Under the pieces are notes generated by a model. It had not been told where the DNA came from, did no database searches, and saw nothing but the letters and a program-made list of their open reading frames with translations. 15,975 nucleotides of DNA, from contig ML986862.1 in assembly GCA_010094045.1 (NCBI GenBank), positions 29,306 to 45,280 of the forward strand, given 5' to 3'. Shown piece after piece: positions 1 to 9,819 of the stretch (position 1 is the stretch's first letter; each line of letters begins with the position of its first letter). The position numbers and the translations under genes are program-made. The DNA comes from Lojkania enalia (lineage: Eukaryota > Ascomycota > Dothideomycetes > Pleosporales).

Positions 1-507
1 ACTTTCTTAATATAGATAGTATATATTACCTTATCTTTTAAGTAGATAAAGATATTATCTAGGTAAATAATATAGAAGTTATCTAGATAGTCGATTAGTA
101 TATTATTTATATAGTACTAGTAAGTTACTAGACTATTATATAATTTAAAAGGTAGAACTTTATACTTATAGGTTCTATATTAAGTCTAAAAGGTAGTATA
201 TTCTTTAGAATTAGGGTCTATTCTAATCTTATTAAAGGCTGTACAAATATTAAACTTAGTAAAAATTACTACTTTAGTAGATTTAGATAGAAGTTTATCT
301 ATATATAGTATTAGATATATATTCTTATATATAAGAACGTTAAGTTTATAATAATCTATATAAATATATAGGTTACTATTAGATTTATAGACGTAAAGGA
401 TTAGAGATATAAAAAAGCTCTAACTCTACTCGATATACCTATACAATAGATTATCTATAATATACTTTTTAGTTACCTCTAACTTCTTAATATTCTACTT
501 ATATAAC
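1..507 (-). pseudogene. reverse transcriptase relic of copy A, cut by window edge
   Basis: The minus strand encodes the N-terminal and central RT blocks of a Ty3/gypsy polymerase, colinear with 13500-14006 in copy B. The active-site box lies at 54-65 and reads YLDN instead of YLDD, so the second catalytic Asp is lost, as in copy B and in the unrelated element C. Stops interrupt the frame. The RT thumb, RNase H and integrase of this copy lie beyond base 1. Confidence 0.8.
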
Positions 508-1039
508 GGGCTATAACTATTAGGGAGGGGTTTTATAAGAATAATCTTATAATTGTAAAAGTAGTATTCTAGTAATTAATAAGCTATAGTTTTACTAAAT
601 ATATCCTAATACTTATAGTATTTAGATAGTAATTAAAGATTTACTAGTACTTTATTTTCAGCCTTATCTTCTAGCTCTAGGGCTTACTTATCTTTAATTA
701 GCCGCTTGATTTTGTATAGAAACGTAGAGAAAAACTCGTTCTCTTTTCTCTTTATATTAAAGTAGAAAGTATTAGCTAAGATAAGAATAATAATAGGAGA
801 ATAGACTTTCTTTAAATTAGGTTCGGACTTTATTATATATAGGTATATAGGAGCTCCGAGCCTATTTAGACTATAAGTTATAGAAGACTAATATAGTTTT
901 AGTAGTCTTAATAGACCTTTAATATAATAGATAGTTAGACTGTAGGACTACTAATACTAGTTCTTTTCTTATAGAGCGTCGCGTTACTAGATATCTAGCT
1001 CTATCTCCTTATCGTATACTAGCTAAGTTAATTATATAA

Positions 1040-1235
1040 GAAGAGGAGGTAAAGAATTATAAATAGTAGGATACTTAAAAAGCTATATAATCCGATTCTT
1101 ATCTATATCTAGCTAGAGTTGAAAATAATATAACTATTTAATACTAATAATATAATCCTAAATACCTAAATCTATAATAATAAATAGATAGTTTTAGATA
1201 GTTCTTCTATTAATTTACAGGTGTAAATAGATATA
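1040..1235 (-). pseudogene. aspartic protease relic of copy A (catalytic Asp retained)
   Basis: Near 1165-1180 the minus strand reads I-I-I-D-L-G-I-stop-D-Y-I, which resembles the D-(S/T)-G-A active site of retroelement proteases. It lies between the gag zinc knuckle and RT, the expected place. The Asp codon at 1170-1172 is still GAT here, whereas the same codon in copy B (12835-12837) is AAT. Identification rests on this short motif and on order, so it is moderately secure. The flanking frame has stops. Confidence 0.55.
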
Positions 1236-1599
1236 CTAATTAACTAGAGTTTAGATTTAGTCTTAAAAACCTTTAATAGTAATTTTAAAGGGTAAACGCT
1301 ATATTAATATATATAGAGCTTAGGAGAGTAATCTAACTACTATAGAATTAAGAAATAGAAAGCTTTAAGTACTAGTATTAATAAGGGTATTTAGTTATAT
1401 ATCAACGCCTTTTAAATATAAAATAGTAGAGATTTAGAAGTACTTTCTTCTAAACAAATATAATAAATCGATATTTAATAAGTTATACTTACTTAAGTCT
1501 AGAATAGAGAGTTTTCTTAAGCGTCTCTATTTCCTACCTAAGAACTATTTAGATAGTACTCGTTTACGTCTAAGAACTCTTCTTTCTTAATTTTCTCTT

Positions 1600-2480
1600 A
1601 TTTAACTTCTATCTTTTATACTTTAAAGATTATATATTTATTTATAAAGTATTCTAGTTTACTATAATTATAATAATTACTTAAGGTTATATACCTTTTA
1701 GGTATAGAAGTCTTATTAAATTATTAGAAAGTAATTGTAGTAGAATAAGGTATTAATACTAGAGTAGATTAGAGTAGTATTAGATTATAGATTACCTTAG
1801 ATAAATTCTTAAAAACCTTCTAGTACCGATCTAAATTTATTTTAACTATAACCTATAGGCTAGTAGTTCGTTCTAAAAGACTAGAAACGCTCTTCCTTTC
1901 TATATTATAAATTGTTAAGTAGGCGACTATAGTATTAAAGGAGCCTTTCTATATAAGCTTAAAGCTAAGGTTTAGTATCCTTAGGCTAGGGAGAATCTTA
2001 TCTTATAGGTAGAAGAACTACTTAGATTAAGATATAGATCCTCTAATAGCTATACTAATAAAGCGAGCTTTAAAAGTTAGGAACGCTTCTCTCTTATTTA
2101 TCTTTAGGACCTAAAACGCCTATTACACCTCTATCTCTTTATTACCTATAATAAAATACAATTATAGAAGTAAAATTATTTCTTTAGTATTCTTAAACTA
2201 ATACTAGTCCGATTTAGCTAAGTATTTTAGCTCTAGATACTCTTTTATAGTACTAGAGGTATATCTTTATACTAATACTATACGTATATATTCTATTAGA
2301 TAATAATCTATATTAATCTTAAGTTAGTCTAGAATTAAAGCTTACTATTATTTAAATATAGGTTCGCTACTATCTATAAAGCTTTTAATTTTAGGCGTAT
2401 ATTTAGTAAGGTAGGCTTAAGGGGGCTTAAGAGTAGCTAAGAAGTTTCTTACTAGGAGAGTTATAAAAGTTTTCTAGTAT
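1600..2480 (-). pseudogene. gag relic of copy A with destroyed zinc knuckle
   Basis: This is the minus-strand counterpart of the gag relic at 11530-12410 in copy B and has the same frame content. At the gag C-terminus (1634-1675) the frame reads YYNYSKLEYFINKY. The spacing is exactly that of a CCHC knuckle (C-x2-C-x4-H-x4-C), but all four ligand positions are Tyr, as expected if TGY and CAY codons became TAY by RIP. The rest of gag is not conserved enough across families for further assignment. Many in-frame stops make it non-functional. Confidence 0.65.
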
Positions 2481-2690
2481 ATTATTAGTTCTAATTCGGT
2501 AGTTTATAGAGGTTAATTAGAACTAATAGTTTTCTATTATATTAAATATACGATCTTCTCTTATAAAATTATAATTTATTTCTTAAGGGTTAGTTTACTT
2601 TAATTTCCCTCTAAATTAGATAGGTTCTTTATTATAGGCCCTATAGAGAGGGGTCCGCCTATTATAGGCCCCCCTATAAAAGGTAACGGT

Positions 2691-3373
2691 TATTCTATAT
2701 GTGTAGATAGAAGTTTACTCTTACTACAACTTATATATATATTAATTCTAATATAGAAATTAGAAGGTAAATTATAGTTAGATATTAGCAGTTACCTCTA
2801 ATTCTAATAGATTATTAGTAGTCTCTAAATTTCTACCTAGGTATACTCTACGCGGCTTTTCTAAAGGCAATCCTAATTATAGGAAATAGGAAGTTCTAAA
2901 CCTAAAGATTTTAGTTAATAAAAGGTTTCTAAAATCCTATCTAGATAACTAAATAATTTAATATAATAGTATATAAGTATTATAATTTAAACTAAATTAG
3001 ATATATTTTAGACTTTAATATAGTTAAATAAATAATTAATACGATATTATTAAAGAGGCTATTACTAGCAGTATTAAGTTCTTCTATATAATATAATAGC
3101 GTAGGTAAGATAATAGGTCTAAATATAATATAAATCTATTTAGAGGTATATAGGAGTATATAAGAGTTTAGGGACCTAAAAATTCTATTAACACCTATAG
3201 GCCTTATATAAAAGGATATAGAAGAACTACTAAGCTACTTATAAGGGAGTATATAACTATATATAGAAGGGAAAAGGGGCGGAGCTGGGGGTAGAATAAG
3301 ATAAGTAAAAAGCTTTAGAATAAAGTTGCATATAAAGCTTTTTATAGAACGATTTCTTCGCATTATTATAATA
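2691..3373 (-). repeat. candidate 5' LTR of copy A (inner limit uncertain)
   Basis: The outer end is well fixed. Copies A and B both begin TATTATAATAATGC on the element strand, and their flanks differ immediately outside. TATTA is the expected RIP product of a TGTTA terminus. The inner end is a guess: on the element strand GAATA (2691-2695) matches GAACA at 11312-11316 in copy B, a fair partner for a TGTTA...TAACA LTR, giving about 683 bp. No 3' LTR is in the window to test this, and I see no clear tRNA primer-binding site. Confidence 0.5.
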
Positions 3374-3589
3374 TTACTCTACTATTTATATATCTTTTAG
3401 CTTTTACTATTAAGTTTACTCTAGTATAGTTAGTTTTATAATTTAGGCAATTTATAAGTAGTTATATATAAGAAATCTATTTAATTTCTATTTTAGAATT
3501 ATATTTCTTTTATACCTTTCTTTAGTTATATAGTTAGCTCTATAACTTAGTATATTTATAGCTATATTTTCTAACCCTTTCCGATATAT

Positions 3590-3930
3590 TATTTTAAAAT
3601 TATAGTCTACTAGTTATTCTATCTATTATATTTATCTTTTTATAAGTTTCTTTATTATTATAAAATATATAAGATTTTTATAATCTATCTAAACTTTAAA
3701 TAGGTATTTAGTTTCTATTAAATATACTTACTATTCTCTTAATACTTTAACTATTACTAATAGTTCCTTATTATATATATTATAGTTAAGTTCTTCTAGT
3801 TTTATTTTTTTTTAAAAAGTAGGTTTATAGCCTCTACTTTCTATTTTTATTTTACTAACTTAAGTAAGCGTCTATTATTTTATCTAAAGTATTAGTTTCT
3901 ATTTAAAATTACTTCTCTAGATCTAGTATC
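3590..3930 (-). pseudogene. element C RNase H relic
   Basis: Directly downstream of RT on the minus strand, the frame reads I-E-T-N-T-L-D-K-I-I, the counterpart of the gypsy RNase H opening (ETDASDxAIGAVLSQ). The catalytic Asp is Asn (codon at 3891-3893). About 80-90 codons further, near 3600-3640, N-I-I-D-R-I-T-S-R matches the end-of-domain signature N-x-x-A-D-x-x-S-R. Stops are frequent. The remaining minus-strand sequence down to 3374 is linker toward integrase, which is absent because copy A starts there. Confidence 0.75.
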
Positions 3931-3959
3931 TTTAGTATTAATACTAAGATAAAGTAGGC

Positions 3960-4634
3960 TTTTAGTTTTTTAAAAGCTTTTTACTATACTTCTTATTATT
4001 TAAACTTTTTTTCTTTCTTAGTAATCTTTATTAAGGGTACTACTACTCTAGAGTACCTATTTATAAATTTTCTATAGAAATTCGCGAAGTTTAAAAAGAA
4101 TTAAACTTATTTAACTAAAGTAAATACTAGTTATTCTAATATTACTTTAACCTTTTCTTATTCTATTTTAATACTATCTCTAGATATCTAAAATTCTAAA
4201 AACTCTATTTCTATTTTATAAAACTTATAATTTTCTAGGATTATAAATAACTTATACTCTTATAGTTTTATTAATACTTTCCTAATATATTTCTTATATT
4301 CTCTTAGCAATCTATTTATATAGACTAGAATATTATCTAAATATACTATTATAAATACGTCTAAGTATTTTCTTAATATATTATTTATAACGATTTAAAA
4401 GGTTACTAGTATATTTATAAATTTAAATAGTATTACTAGATATTTAAAGAGACCTTTTCTTATTTTAAATATTATTTTTTATTCGTAGCCCTCTTTTATC
4501 CGAATTTAATAGTATTCTTCTCTTATATTAAATTTTATAAACTACTTAGCTTCTTATAACTAATTTATAAGTTCTATTATTTTAGGTAATAAGTATCTAT
4601 TTTTCTTAGTTATATTATTTAATTATCTATAGTC
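3960..4634 (-). pseudogene. element C reverse transcriptase relic, main block
   Basis: Reading the minus strand downward from 4634 gives DYR-stop-LN, then N-R-Y-x-L-P-K, then F-N-I-R-E-x-Y-Y, then a K-I-R-K-G-L-F-x-Y-L-V segment, matching the usual gypsy order (DYRxLN, NRYPLP, LDLxxGYH, FRTRYGxFEY, PFGLxNAPxTF). The active site at 4332-4343 reads YLDN; the second Asp is Asn through TpG to TpA change in GATGAY. The block then continues toward the thumb (Y-K-L-F-I, E-N-Y-K-F). The first exon-like part of the domain lies on the other side of transposon D at 6509-6620. Family assignment is secure; function is lost. Confidence 0.88.
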
Positions 4635-4636
4635 TA
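4635..4636. repeat. TA target-site duplication, left of transposon D
   Basis: This TA pairs with the TA at 6509-6510. Removing 4637-6508 and one TA rejoins the RT frame of element C precisely, as expected for a Tc1/mariner/Pogo insertion at a TA. Confidence 0.88.
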
Positions 4637-4703
4637 ACGTATAGTATAAGCGAGCTAATTACCTAAACGAGCTGATTATAATGCTAAGACTATACTAAAA
4701 TTA
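4637..4703 (+). repeat. left terminal inverted repeat of transposon D
   Basis: It begins ACGTATAGTATAAGCG. The reverse complement of the right end begins ATATATAGTATAAGCG, which differs only at two RIP-type sites in these bases. Inside, a core CGAGCT occurs twice about 17 bp apart (GCGAGCTAATTA and ACGAGCTGATTA), possibly a double transposase-binding site. Confidence 0.85.
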
Positions 4704-4759
4704 TAACTACTTTTCGCAAAATATTATACTTTCTTATATTCTATTATATTATATAATAT

Positions 4760-6400
4760 AGTAGCCTATTCTTCTATATCTATAGTATTATTTTTATACG
4801 TCCGCGAGTTATACCTAGCCTTACTATACTACCTATAGTACCTTTAAGTTAGCTAGTCTCTATTAACGCGTACCTTCTTTCTACCCTTCTTTCTATTAGT
4901 ACAAGTACTAAACTCTCTTAGAGTAGTTAATTAAGCGCCTTTTTTAATTATTAGGTTACCTTCCTTCTATATATACTTTCTTTTATATAATCGATATTAT
5001 ATAGCAGCCTTATTAGCTACTTAAAACTTAGTAATCTAAACGCGTAATAGTACGTTTTTATATATTATATACGCAGCACCCTTTATAAACTATTTAAATG
5101 CTTCTACTATTAAAGTAAGCGAGCTATCTAAGTACTTTTAAACTCTTAATTAAACGTACGTAGATTAAAATCTAAATTCGATAAGATTACTTAGTATTTT
5201 TAACTTTTAAAGGGTATCTTTAACTATAGAGGGTATTAGTATATATAGTCGAACTTTAAACTTTAATAGTATTATATCTAAATTAAATAGAACTAGACTA
5301 GTACTTTAAAAGCTATTTAGGATATTACTCTTTATAATTGCTGTATTAAAAGCTACTTTAAAGTAGGGTAAGAACTCGATTTTCGTAATATAGTTAATAT
5401 AACTATATATTAGCTGCTTAACTTAGCGCTTATATATAGTCTTTAAAAGTGAGAAATAATTTATATCTAGTAGCTATAGTAGGTACGATAAATATAGAGG
5501 TATATAGAGAGTAATAATATTCTTTTCCTTATAAAGCTGCCTGAATTTAAGTAAGTTATAACTTTTATAGCTGTTAAAAATTAGCAATTAATATATACTA
5601 ATAGTATAATCCTTTATATATACGTTAAAGTACTTTAACTATTTAATACTAATATTATTTATCGTCTAGCTGTTATTAGTAACCTATATAGCCTAGGTTA
5701 GTAGAATATTATCTTCTTTATACTATATAGAGAGGTAGTAGATACCTGTAAAAATAATAAAAGGTAGTATTACCTATCCTATCGTATTAATACCCTAGAT
5801 AACTATAGTCTACTCGCGATTATCTAGCTGGAGCTACTTTAGTTAATTCCGTCTCTTAGAGCTAGTAACTACTACTCCTATTAATATTACGTCTATTATA
5901 AAACCTAATTTATTAAAGTTGTATATATCTTCGTTAATAATACTATACTTAGCCTTTATATTCTATATAAGGTAGAACCAGCCTCTTATAATCTTAGGAT
6001 CCTTATATTTAGCTCTTAAATAGTCGTACTTTTAATTAAATTTAACTTTAAGCTTAGGTATACGTTTAATAAAATTCTCTACCCAGTTCTTTCTAACCTA
6101 GCTAGTAGAGTATATAGCTAGTAGTAAATTAGCTATATTTTAAACAGTAGTAAGCTATAGCAGAAATCCTCTTATATCTAGATCTAGTATATACTAAATA
6201 ATTACCTACTCCTTAGTCTTACTAAACTTTATTAAATTAAGCTAGTAATCGCGTTATAGAGCTATTTCTTACTTTTATATACTAAGTATACTTTAGGAGA
6301 TATTATAGATTAATATAACGTAACGTATAATTAGTATTATATTTTATTAAAGAGCTTAAAATATAAACTATATTCTAGCTTCTTTTTAAATTAATTCTAC
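4760..6400 (-). pseudogene. Pogo/Fot1-family DDE transposase relic of transposon D
   Basis: The minus strand encodes, in order, a CENP-B/Tc5-type DNA-binding region (near 6040-6260, with W-V-E-N-F-I-K-R and R-A-K-Y-K-D-P-K-I-I), then the DDE_1 catalytic core. The first catalytic block is I-Y-N-F-N-K-L-G-F (core at 5909-5920), where intact relatives have NFDETGF, so Asp became Asn and Glu became Lys. The block around 5560-5590 reads L-I-F-N-S-Y-K-S-Y for LDGHxSH, and its Asp (codon 5573-5575) is also Asn. In between is V-V-T-S-S-K-R-R-N. Start and end are approximate. Multiple stops rule out a functional protein. It differs in sequence and terminal repeats from E and F. Confidence 0.85.
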
Positions 6401-6441
6401 AGTTGTTAGTTATAGTATAATACTATAAAGTATAATTATCG

Positions 6442-6508
6442 TAATTTTAGTAGAGTTTTAGTATTATAATCAGCTCGCTTAGATAATTAGCTCGCTTATA
6501 CTATATAT
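6442..6508 (-). repeat. right terminal inverted repeat of transposon D
   Basis: It is the inverted partner of 4637-4703 with the same doubled CGAGCT core (seen on the plus strand as two AGCTCG blocks at about 6472-6494). It ends CTATATAT at 6508 and is followed by the TA duplication at 6509-6510. Confidence 0.85.
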
Positions 6509-6640
6509 TATATATAATCTTAGTTTATTATTTTTCTTAAATATAAATAGTATTAGTAATACTATTTTACTCTAGTTTAGTTATATATACCCCCTTACTA
6601 AATTCTTTTAGATATACTTCTTAAATTATTATTTAGCTTT
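6509..6640 (-). pseudogene. element C reverse transcriptase relic, N-terminal block
   Basis: The minus strand gives the first RT motif (F-I-F-K-K-N-N-K-L-R-L-Y-I) directly before the insertion point of transposon D. Together with 3960-4634 it forms one RT domain split by D. The FVPKKDGKLRLCxDYR motif of active gypsy elements is recognisable here despite Asp to Asn and Cys to Tyr changes. Confidence 0.85.
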
Positions 6641-7825
6641 AGCTAAGTTAGCTCTAACTATAGCTAGCTTATATTATATTTATATAATATAAGTCTTCTA
6701 TTTCTATACTTTTTATACTATAGCTTTTTTAAAGCTTATAGCTTTTAGATTATTATAACTTAACTCTATAATATAGTAGATATTTTTAAATAGTTCCTAT
6801 TTCTCTTAATATTAGATAGTTATTATATTACTAATCTAGATACTACTAATATATATAATAACTGCTATAATAGTTATATATATATATTAGAGCTTTATTT
6901 ATATTAGATTAGTTAGAGGTAATAGCTATAATATCTTATAGCTTTAAGTTATAGGTTAATAATATTAAGTTACCTAACCTAGAGTTAAAATAGCTAAATC
7001 GTACTCTATAAGGATAGTAGTAATTTATCTCTCTTTTATTAGCTATCTCTTTTCTAAGAGAACTAAATATATAAATATTTTAGCCCTACTACTCTATTTA
7101 TTATTATTACGCTATAATCTATTATACTAGTCTATTATATTCGAATTACTTAAACTCTTTAAAATAGCCTAATAGTAATTTCCGATACTATAAATACGTC
7201 TCCTACTCCTCTTAATTTAATGGCTAGTTTAGCTAGGTATATAAGAACTCTAATATCTAGTAATAGGTAAAATACTAACCTTAGAGCTAGTAAGAGATTT
7301 ATTTAACTAGAAGAGTAGACTAGAGTAAATATTTATTAAATATCTAAAGAATTATAGAGTTGTAGTACTATCTAGTATTTTCTAGCCTAAAGTAGTATAA
7401 AATAAGATATAGATACCGAAAATTTAGAAAGACTATAATAATAGATATAAAGTAAATAAAATTAGAAGAATCTTAAATAGCTATAGGAGATAAAATAATA
7501 ATATAAGTAGATAACATCTCTATAATTAATTTAGCTATTATTATACTAGAGAGAGTATAACTACCGTAAACTACCTCTATCTAAGCTAACCTTTCTTACT
7601 CTAAACCTCTTTATACCTATAAAAAAAAGGATTATATAGACTATAACTAATAGGTTTAAAACTATAAAAAGTACTTTATCTAGTTACTAGTAGACTTTTA
7701 GATAGAAAGGTAAAAAGTTACTTTTACTTCTAAATATATCTTAAAGTCTTTAAAAACTTTATAGAAGATATATAAAACTATAGAATACTAAAAGAGTATA
7801 TATTAGATTTCTATAATATATTCTA
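6640..7825 (-). other. about 1.2 kb without an assignable domain; probably gag/protease of element C
   Basis: The base composition and CpA/TpG loss match the rest of the window. Minus-strand frames carry stops throughout. Position upstream of the C RT argues for gag and protease, but I see no CCHC-spaced Tyr/Cys/His series and no DxGA-like motif. The part from about 7250 to 7825 is the least certain and could be another fragment. I see no RNA gene, promoter or host exon in it. Confidence 0.4.
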
Positions 7826-7890
7826 CTATTAAAGTAGCTAAACTATTAAAGTAGCTACTTTTTCTTAGTATAATAAATATTATATACGAA
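7826..7890 (+). repeat. left terminal repeat of transposon F
   Basis: It contains two copies of CTATTAAAGTAGCTA-like sequence followed by CTTTTTCTTAGTATA. The same arrangement, less mutated, is seen at 9606-9650 (two AAGCCGGCTA blocks then CTTTTTCTTAGTATA). The flanking TA at 7824-7825 is the presumed target site. Confidence 0.7.
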
Positions 7891-7999
7891 AAGTTAATTT
7901 ACTTAATATTAATAAGAGATTCTATATATAATATACTTTTATCTAATTTAGAATTTTCTCTACTATCCTTTTAGCACGTATAAGCGTTATATCTAGTCT

Positions 8000-9500
8000 T
8001 ACTATAGTTACTATAGTAGTATTAAACTAGTTAAGCTCTTTCTTAAGTATTAGTACTATAAGTCTTCGTAAAGGGCTAAGAACTTATAGATACTTTAGCA
8101 GCTATATATAAAGATCCCTCGCTATATAATACTATACTATTATACTAAATATACTTTCTTTTACGCGTTTTATACTTAATTACTTCTTCTAATTACTTTT
8201 TAAACTTAGAATTACGAGTTTAAAGAAGTATATTCTAATATAGTATTAACTTAACACCTTTTATAAGCTATAAGAATTCTTTTTATACCTCTTTTAGTAA
8301 TCGTATAAAGGATTTTTATACAAGTATTAATTGTAACCTAAATTTATATATATTACTTAGAGTTTTAAACTACTAAAAGTCTTCTTATAAAAGTAATTCT
8401 AGTAGGGTATATAATTATATATTAAAGCGATTTAATATAAATTACGTATTTAAAGAAATAATTTCTATTATTTTAAAAGCTTTTTAATAGTTCTTATATA
8501 TAAATATATTAAAAAACGCGTTCTTAAAAACTAGAAGAAAGCCTTCTTTATTAATATAGTAGATATATCAGCACGTTAAGTTTTATATATACTATAAGTA
8601 CTTTAGCTTTAATAGTAAAAAGTAAACTATATTAAAAGACTAAAGTATATATAATAATTAAGAAGGTATATAAAGTATTAGGATTTTTTATATAAGGTAG
8701 TAATCTTTAAATTCTTAGTTAAAGTAGCTTTTATAGCCGTCTAAAATAAATAGCCTATATAACTTTACTTAACGTATTTTTATATACTTATTAAAATACT
8801 TTAGCTACTTAAAATTAAGTATATTATTTATCCAGCTATTCTTAAAGACTAAAATTTTCTAATTGTATAGTATATCTACTTCTTTATACTATATAAAGAT
8901 ATAGACGCGTCTTTTATAGATAATAAATAGTAGAGTTATATATATAATAGTATAGATACTTTAGATAACTATAATATACTTATAATCGTTTAACTATATA
9001 AAAGTAGGTCTTATATAATATTCTAAACCTATAACAACTTTTATAGTATTAATAATATTTATTTAAAAGCTTATTTTATTAAAGTTGTAGATATTATTAT
9101 TATATATACTATATTTTATAATTGTATCTTATATAAGCTTAAACTACGTATTAATAACCTCTAGATTCTCTTATTTTATTCTTTAACAATCCTTTACTTA
9201 ATTAAAGGCTATTTTAAACTTGTTTATATACGCTATAAATCGTTTAGACTAATTCTTTCTTATAAATATTCTACTATATACGCCTAATAGTTTATCTACT
9301 ATATCTACTACTTTATATAGCTGGGGCGTAAATTCTCGTAAATTAAGGTTAAGAATATATTATATAATTGTTTATTCTTTAGTTACTATAAACTTCTAGT
9401 AATTTAGTTATATATAAGAGCGAAGTATAATTCTATAAAGTTAAGTAGAGAGTTGTTAATATTATATATTAAAAGTTATAGTAGTATATTATATACTCTT
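8000..9500 (-). pseudogene. Pogo/Fot1-family DDE transposase relic of transposon F
   Basis: The minus strand reads I-Y-N-F-N-K-I-S-F at about 9070-9095 (NFDETGF in active relatives; first Asp now Asn), then K-V-V-I-G-L, then R-P-T-F. Further on, I-L-D-G-Y-K-S-Y has its second catalytic Asp intact (codon GAC, 8739-8741). The order and residues match copy E, so both are one family: E has K-V-V-I-G-L-D-Y-Y-I-K-P-T-L where F has K-V-V-I-G-L-E-Y-Y-I-R-P-T-F. Limits are approximate. Stops are present in all frames. This copy extends past the point where E is cut by B, so it holds the C-terminal half that E lacks in this window. Confidence 0.8.
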
Positions 9501-9605
9501 AAGCTAGCCTAATTTATATACCTATAAAGTAAGCTTAATTCTATCTTCTTATTAAATTAATAGAAGGTTATATTATAGATTTATTATAATTTATAACGTA
9601 AAGTA

Positions 9606-9670
9606 CTACCAAGCCGGCTATACTACTAAGCCGGCTACTTTTTCTTAGTATAGCAACTTTTCCGTACGCA
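9606..9670 (+). repeat. left terminal repeat of transposon E with doubled core
   Basis: The sequence opens CTACCAAGCCGGCTA, then repeats as CTACTAAGCCGGCTA at about 9623-9637, followed by CTTTTTCTTAGTATAG. The AAGCCGGCTA core occurs twice 17 bp apart. The same doubled design is seen in F and, with another core, in D. Confidence 0.75.
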
Positions 9671-9819
9671 ACGCTATATCTTAACAATATAAAGCTAATC
9701 TATCTAATTAAGAAGGTAGAATTGAACTTGCCCTTTAAGCTTATATTTTAGGCTAATTTTAAAGCGTGTAACACGCTGCAGCAGCTTTTAATATATAATA
9801 CTAGCAGCTTTCTAACCGG

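Larger units (their letters stand above)
1..3373 (-). mobile_element. Ty3/gypsy LTR retrotransposon copy A, 5' part, RIP-degraded
   Basis: The reverse complement of this stretch matches 10634-14006 (copy B) base for base in length: window position p pairs with 14007-p at both ends and at a checked midpoint (2661-2668 with 11339-11346). On the minus strand it runs LTR/leader, gag, protease and the first part of reverse transcriptase, then leaves the window at base 1 soon after the RT active site. Its LTR terminus at 3373 abuts sequence of element C (RNase H/integrase linker), so A probably inserted in C. The target duplication cannot be confirmed because the far end is outside. All frames carry many stops. 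Over the outermost 132 bp of the LTR, A and B differ at 19 sites, all transitions, as expected for RIP acting on two copies of one sequence. Confidence 0.9.
3374..4636 (-). mobile_element. Ty3/gypsy element C, RT to RNase H segment (left part, interrupted by A and D)
   Basis: The minus strand encodes a second gypsy-type polymerase, clearly different from A/B. From high to low coordinates it has the RT fingers/palm, the active site, the thumb, RNase H and a short linker. It is cut at 3373 by the LTR terminus of A, so integrase is not in the window. It is interrupted at 4637 by the DNA transposon D and resumes at 6509. The break is clean: joining 6511 and above to 4636 through a single TA restores the frame RLYIDYR-stop-LN, a canonical gypsy RT block. 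All domains contain stops at expected Gln and Trp positions. Confidence 0.88.
4637..6508 (-). mobile_element. Fot1/Pogo-type DNA transposon D, complete, 1872 bp, RIP-degraded
   Basis: The ends are inverted repeats of about 67 bp (4637-4703 and 6442-6508) that match except mainly at C/T and G/A sites. They are flanked by TA duplications, and the whole sits in the RT of element C. The length fits Fot1/Pot2-like fungal transposons, which are about 1.8-1.9 kb with one transposase of about 540 residues. The transposase relic lies on the minus strand and is stop-ridden. Both termini and target duplications are present, so it is structurally whole but coding-dead. Confidence 0.9.
6509..7825 (-). mobile_element. 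Ty3/gypsy element C, upstream part (RT start and poorly resolved gag/protease region)
   Basis: Just right of transposon D the minus strand resumes the C polymerase. Around 6515-6640 it reads R-G-Y-I, then I-L-F-I-F-K-K-N-N-K-L-R-L-Y-I, the conserved gypsy opening (KGFIRPS...PILFVKKKDGxLRLCxDYR). By element order, 6640-7825 should hold the linker, protease and gag. I could translate it but found no secure protease active site or zinc knuckle. The stretch ends at 7825 where transposon F begins, presumably inserted in C. No 5' LTR of C was found, and the remainder would lie past the other insertions outside the window. Confidence 0.65.
7826..9603 (-). mobile_element. Fot1/Pogo-type DNA transposon F, nearly complete, RIP-degraded
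   Basis: The left end starts after TA (7824-7825) with a terminal repeat that matches the left end of copy E at 9606 apart from mostly RIP-type differences. The minus strand holds a transposase relic close to that of E. Measured from the conserved N-F-N-K block, the right end at 9603 is about 50 bp shorter than the corresponding end of E. So F is cut inside its terminal repeat where E starts, and E most likely inserted there. The missing end would be beyond the far end of E, outside the window. The inferred original length is about 1.83 kb. Confidence 0.82.

Noticed and set aside
3374..3560. Integrase of element C
   Set aside because: Only linker sequence after the RNase H end signature is seen before the LTR of A begins at 3373. 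No zinc-binding or DDE block of an integrase is readable.
4637..6508. LTR pair of a retrotransposon at 4640 and 6500
   Set aside because: The two ends are inverted, not direct, and flank a Pogo-type transposase relic with TA duplications, so this is a DNA transposon.
9606..9640. CRISPR-like or palindromic repeat with two AAGCCGGCTA units
   Set aside because: There are only two units, and the same arrangement recurs at the end of copy F. It is the terminal repeat of a Fot1-like transposon.
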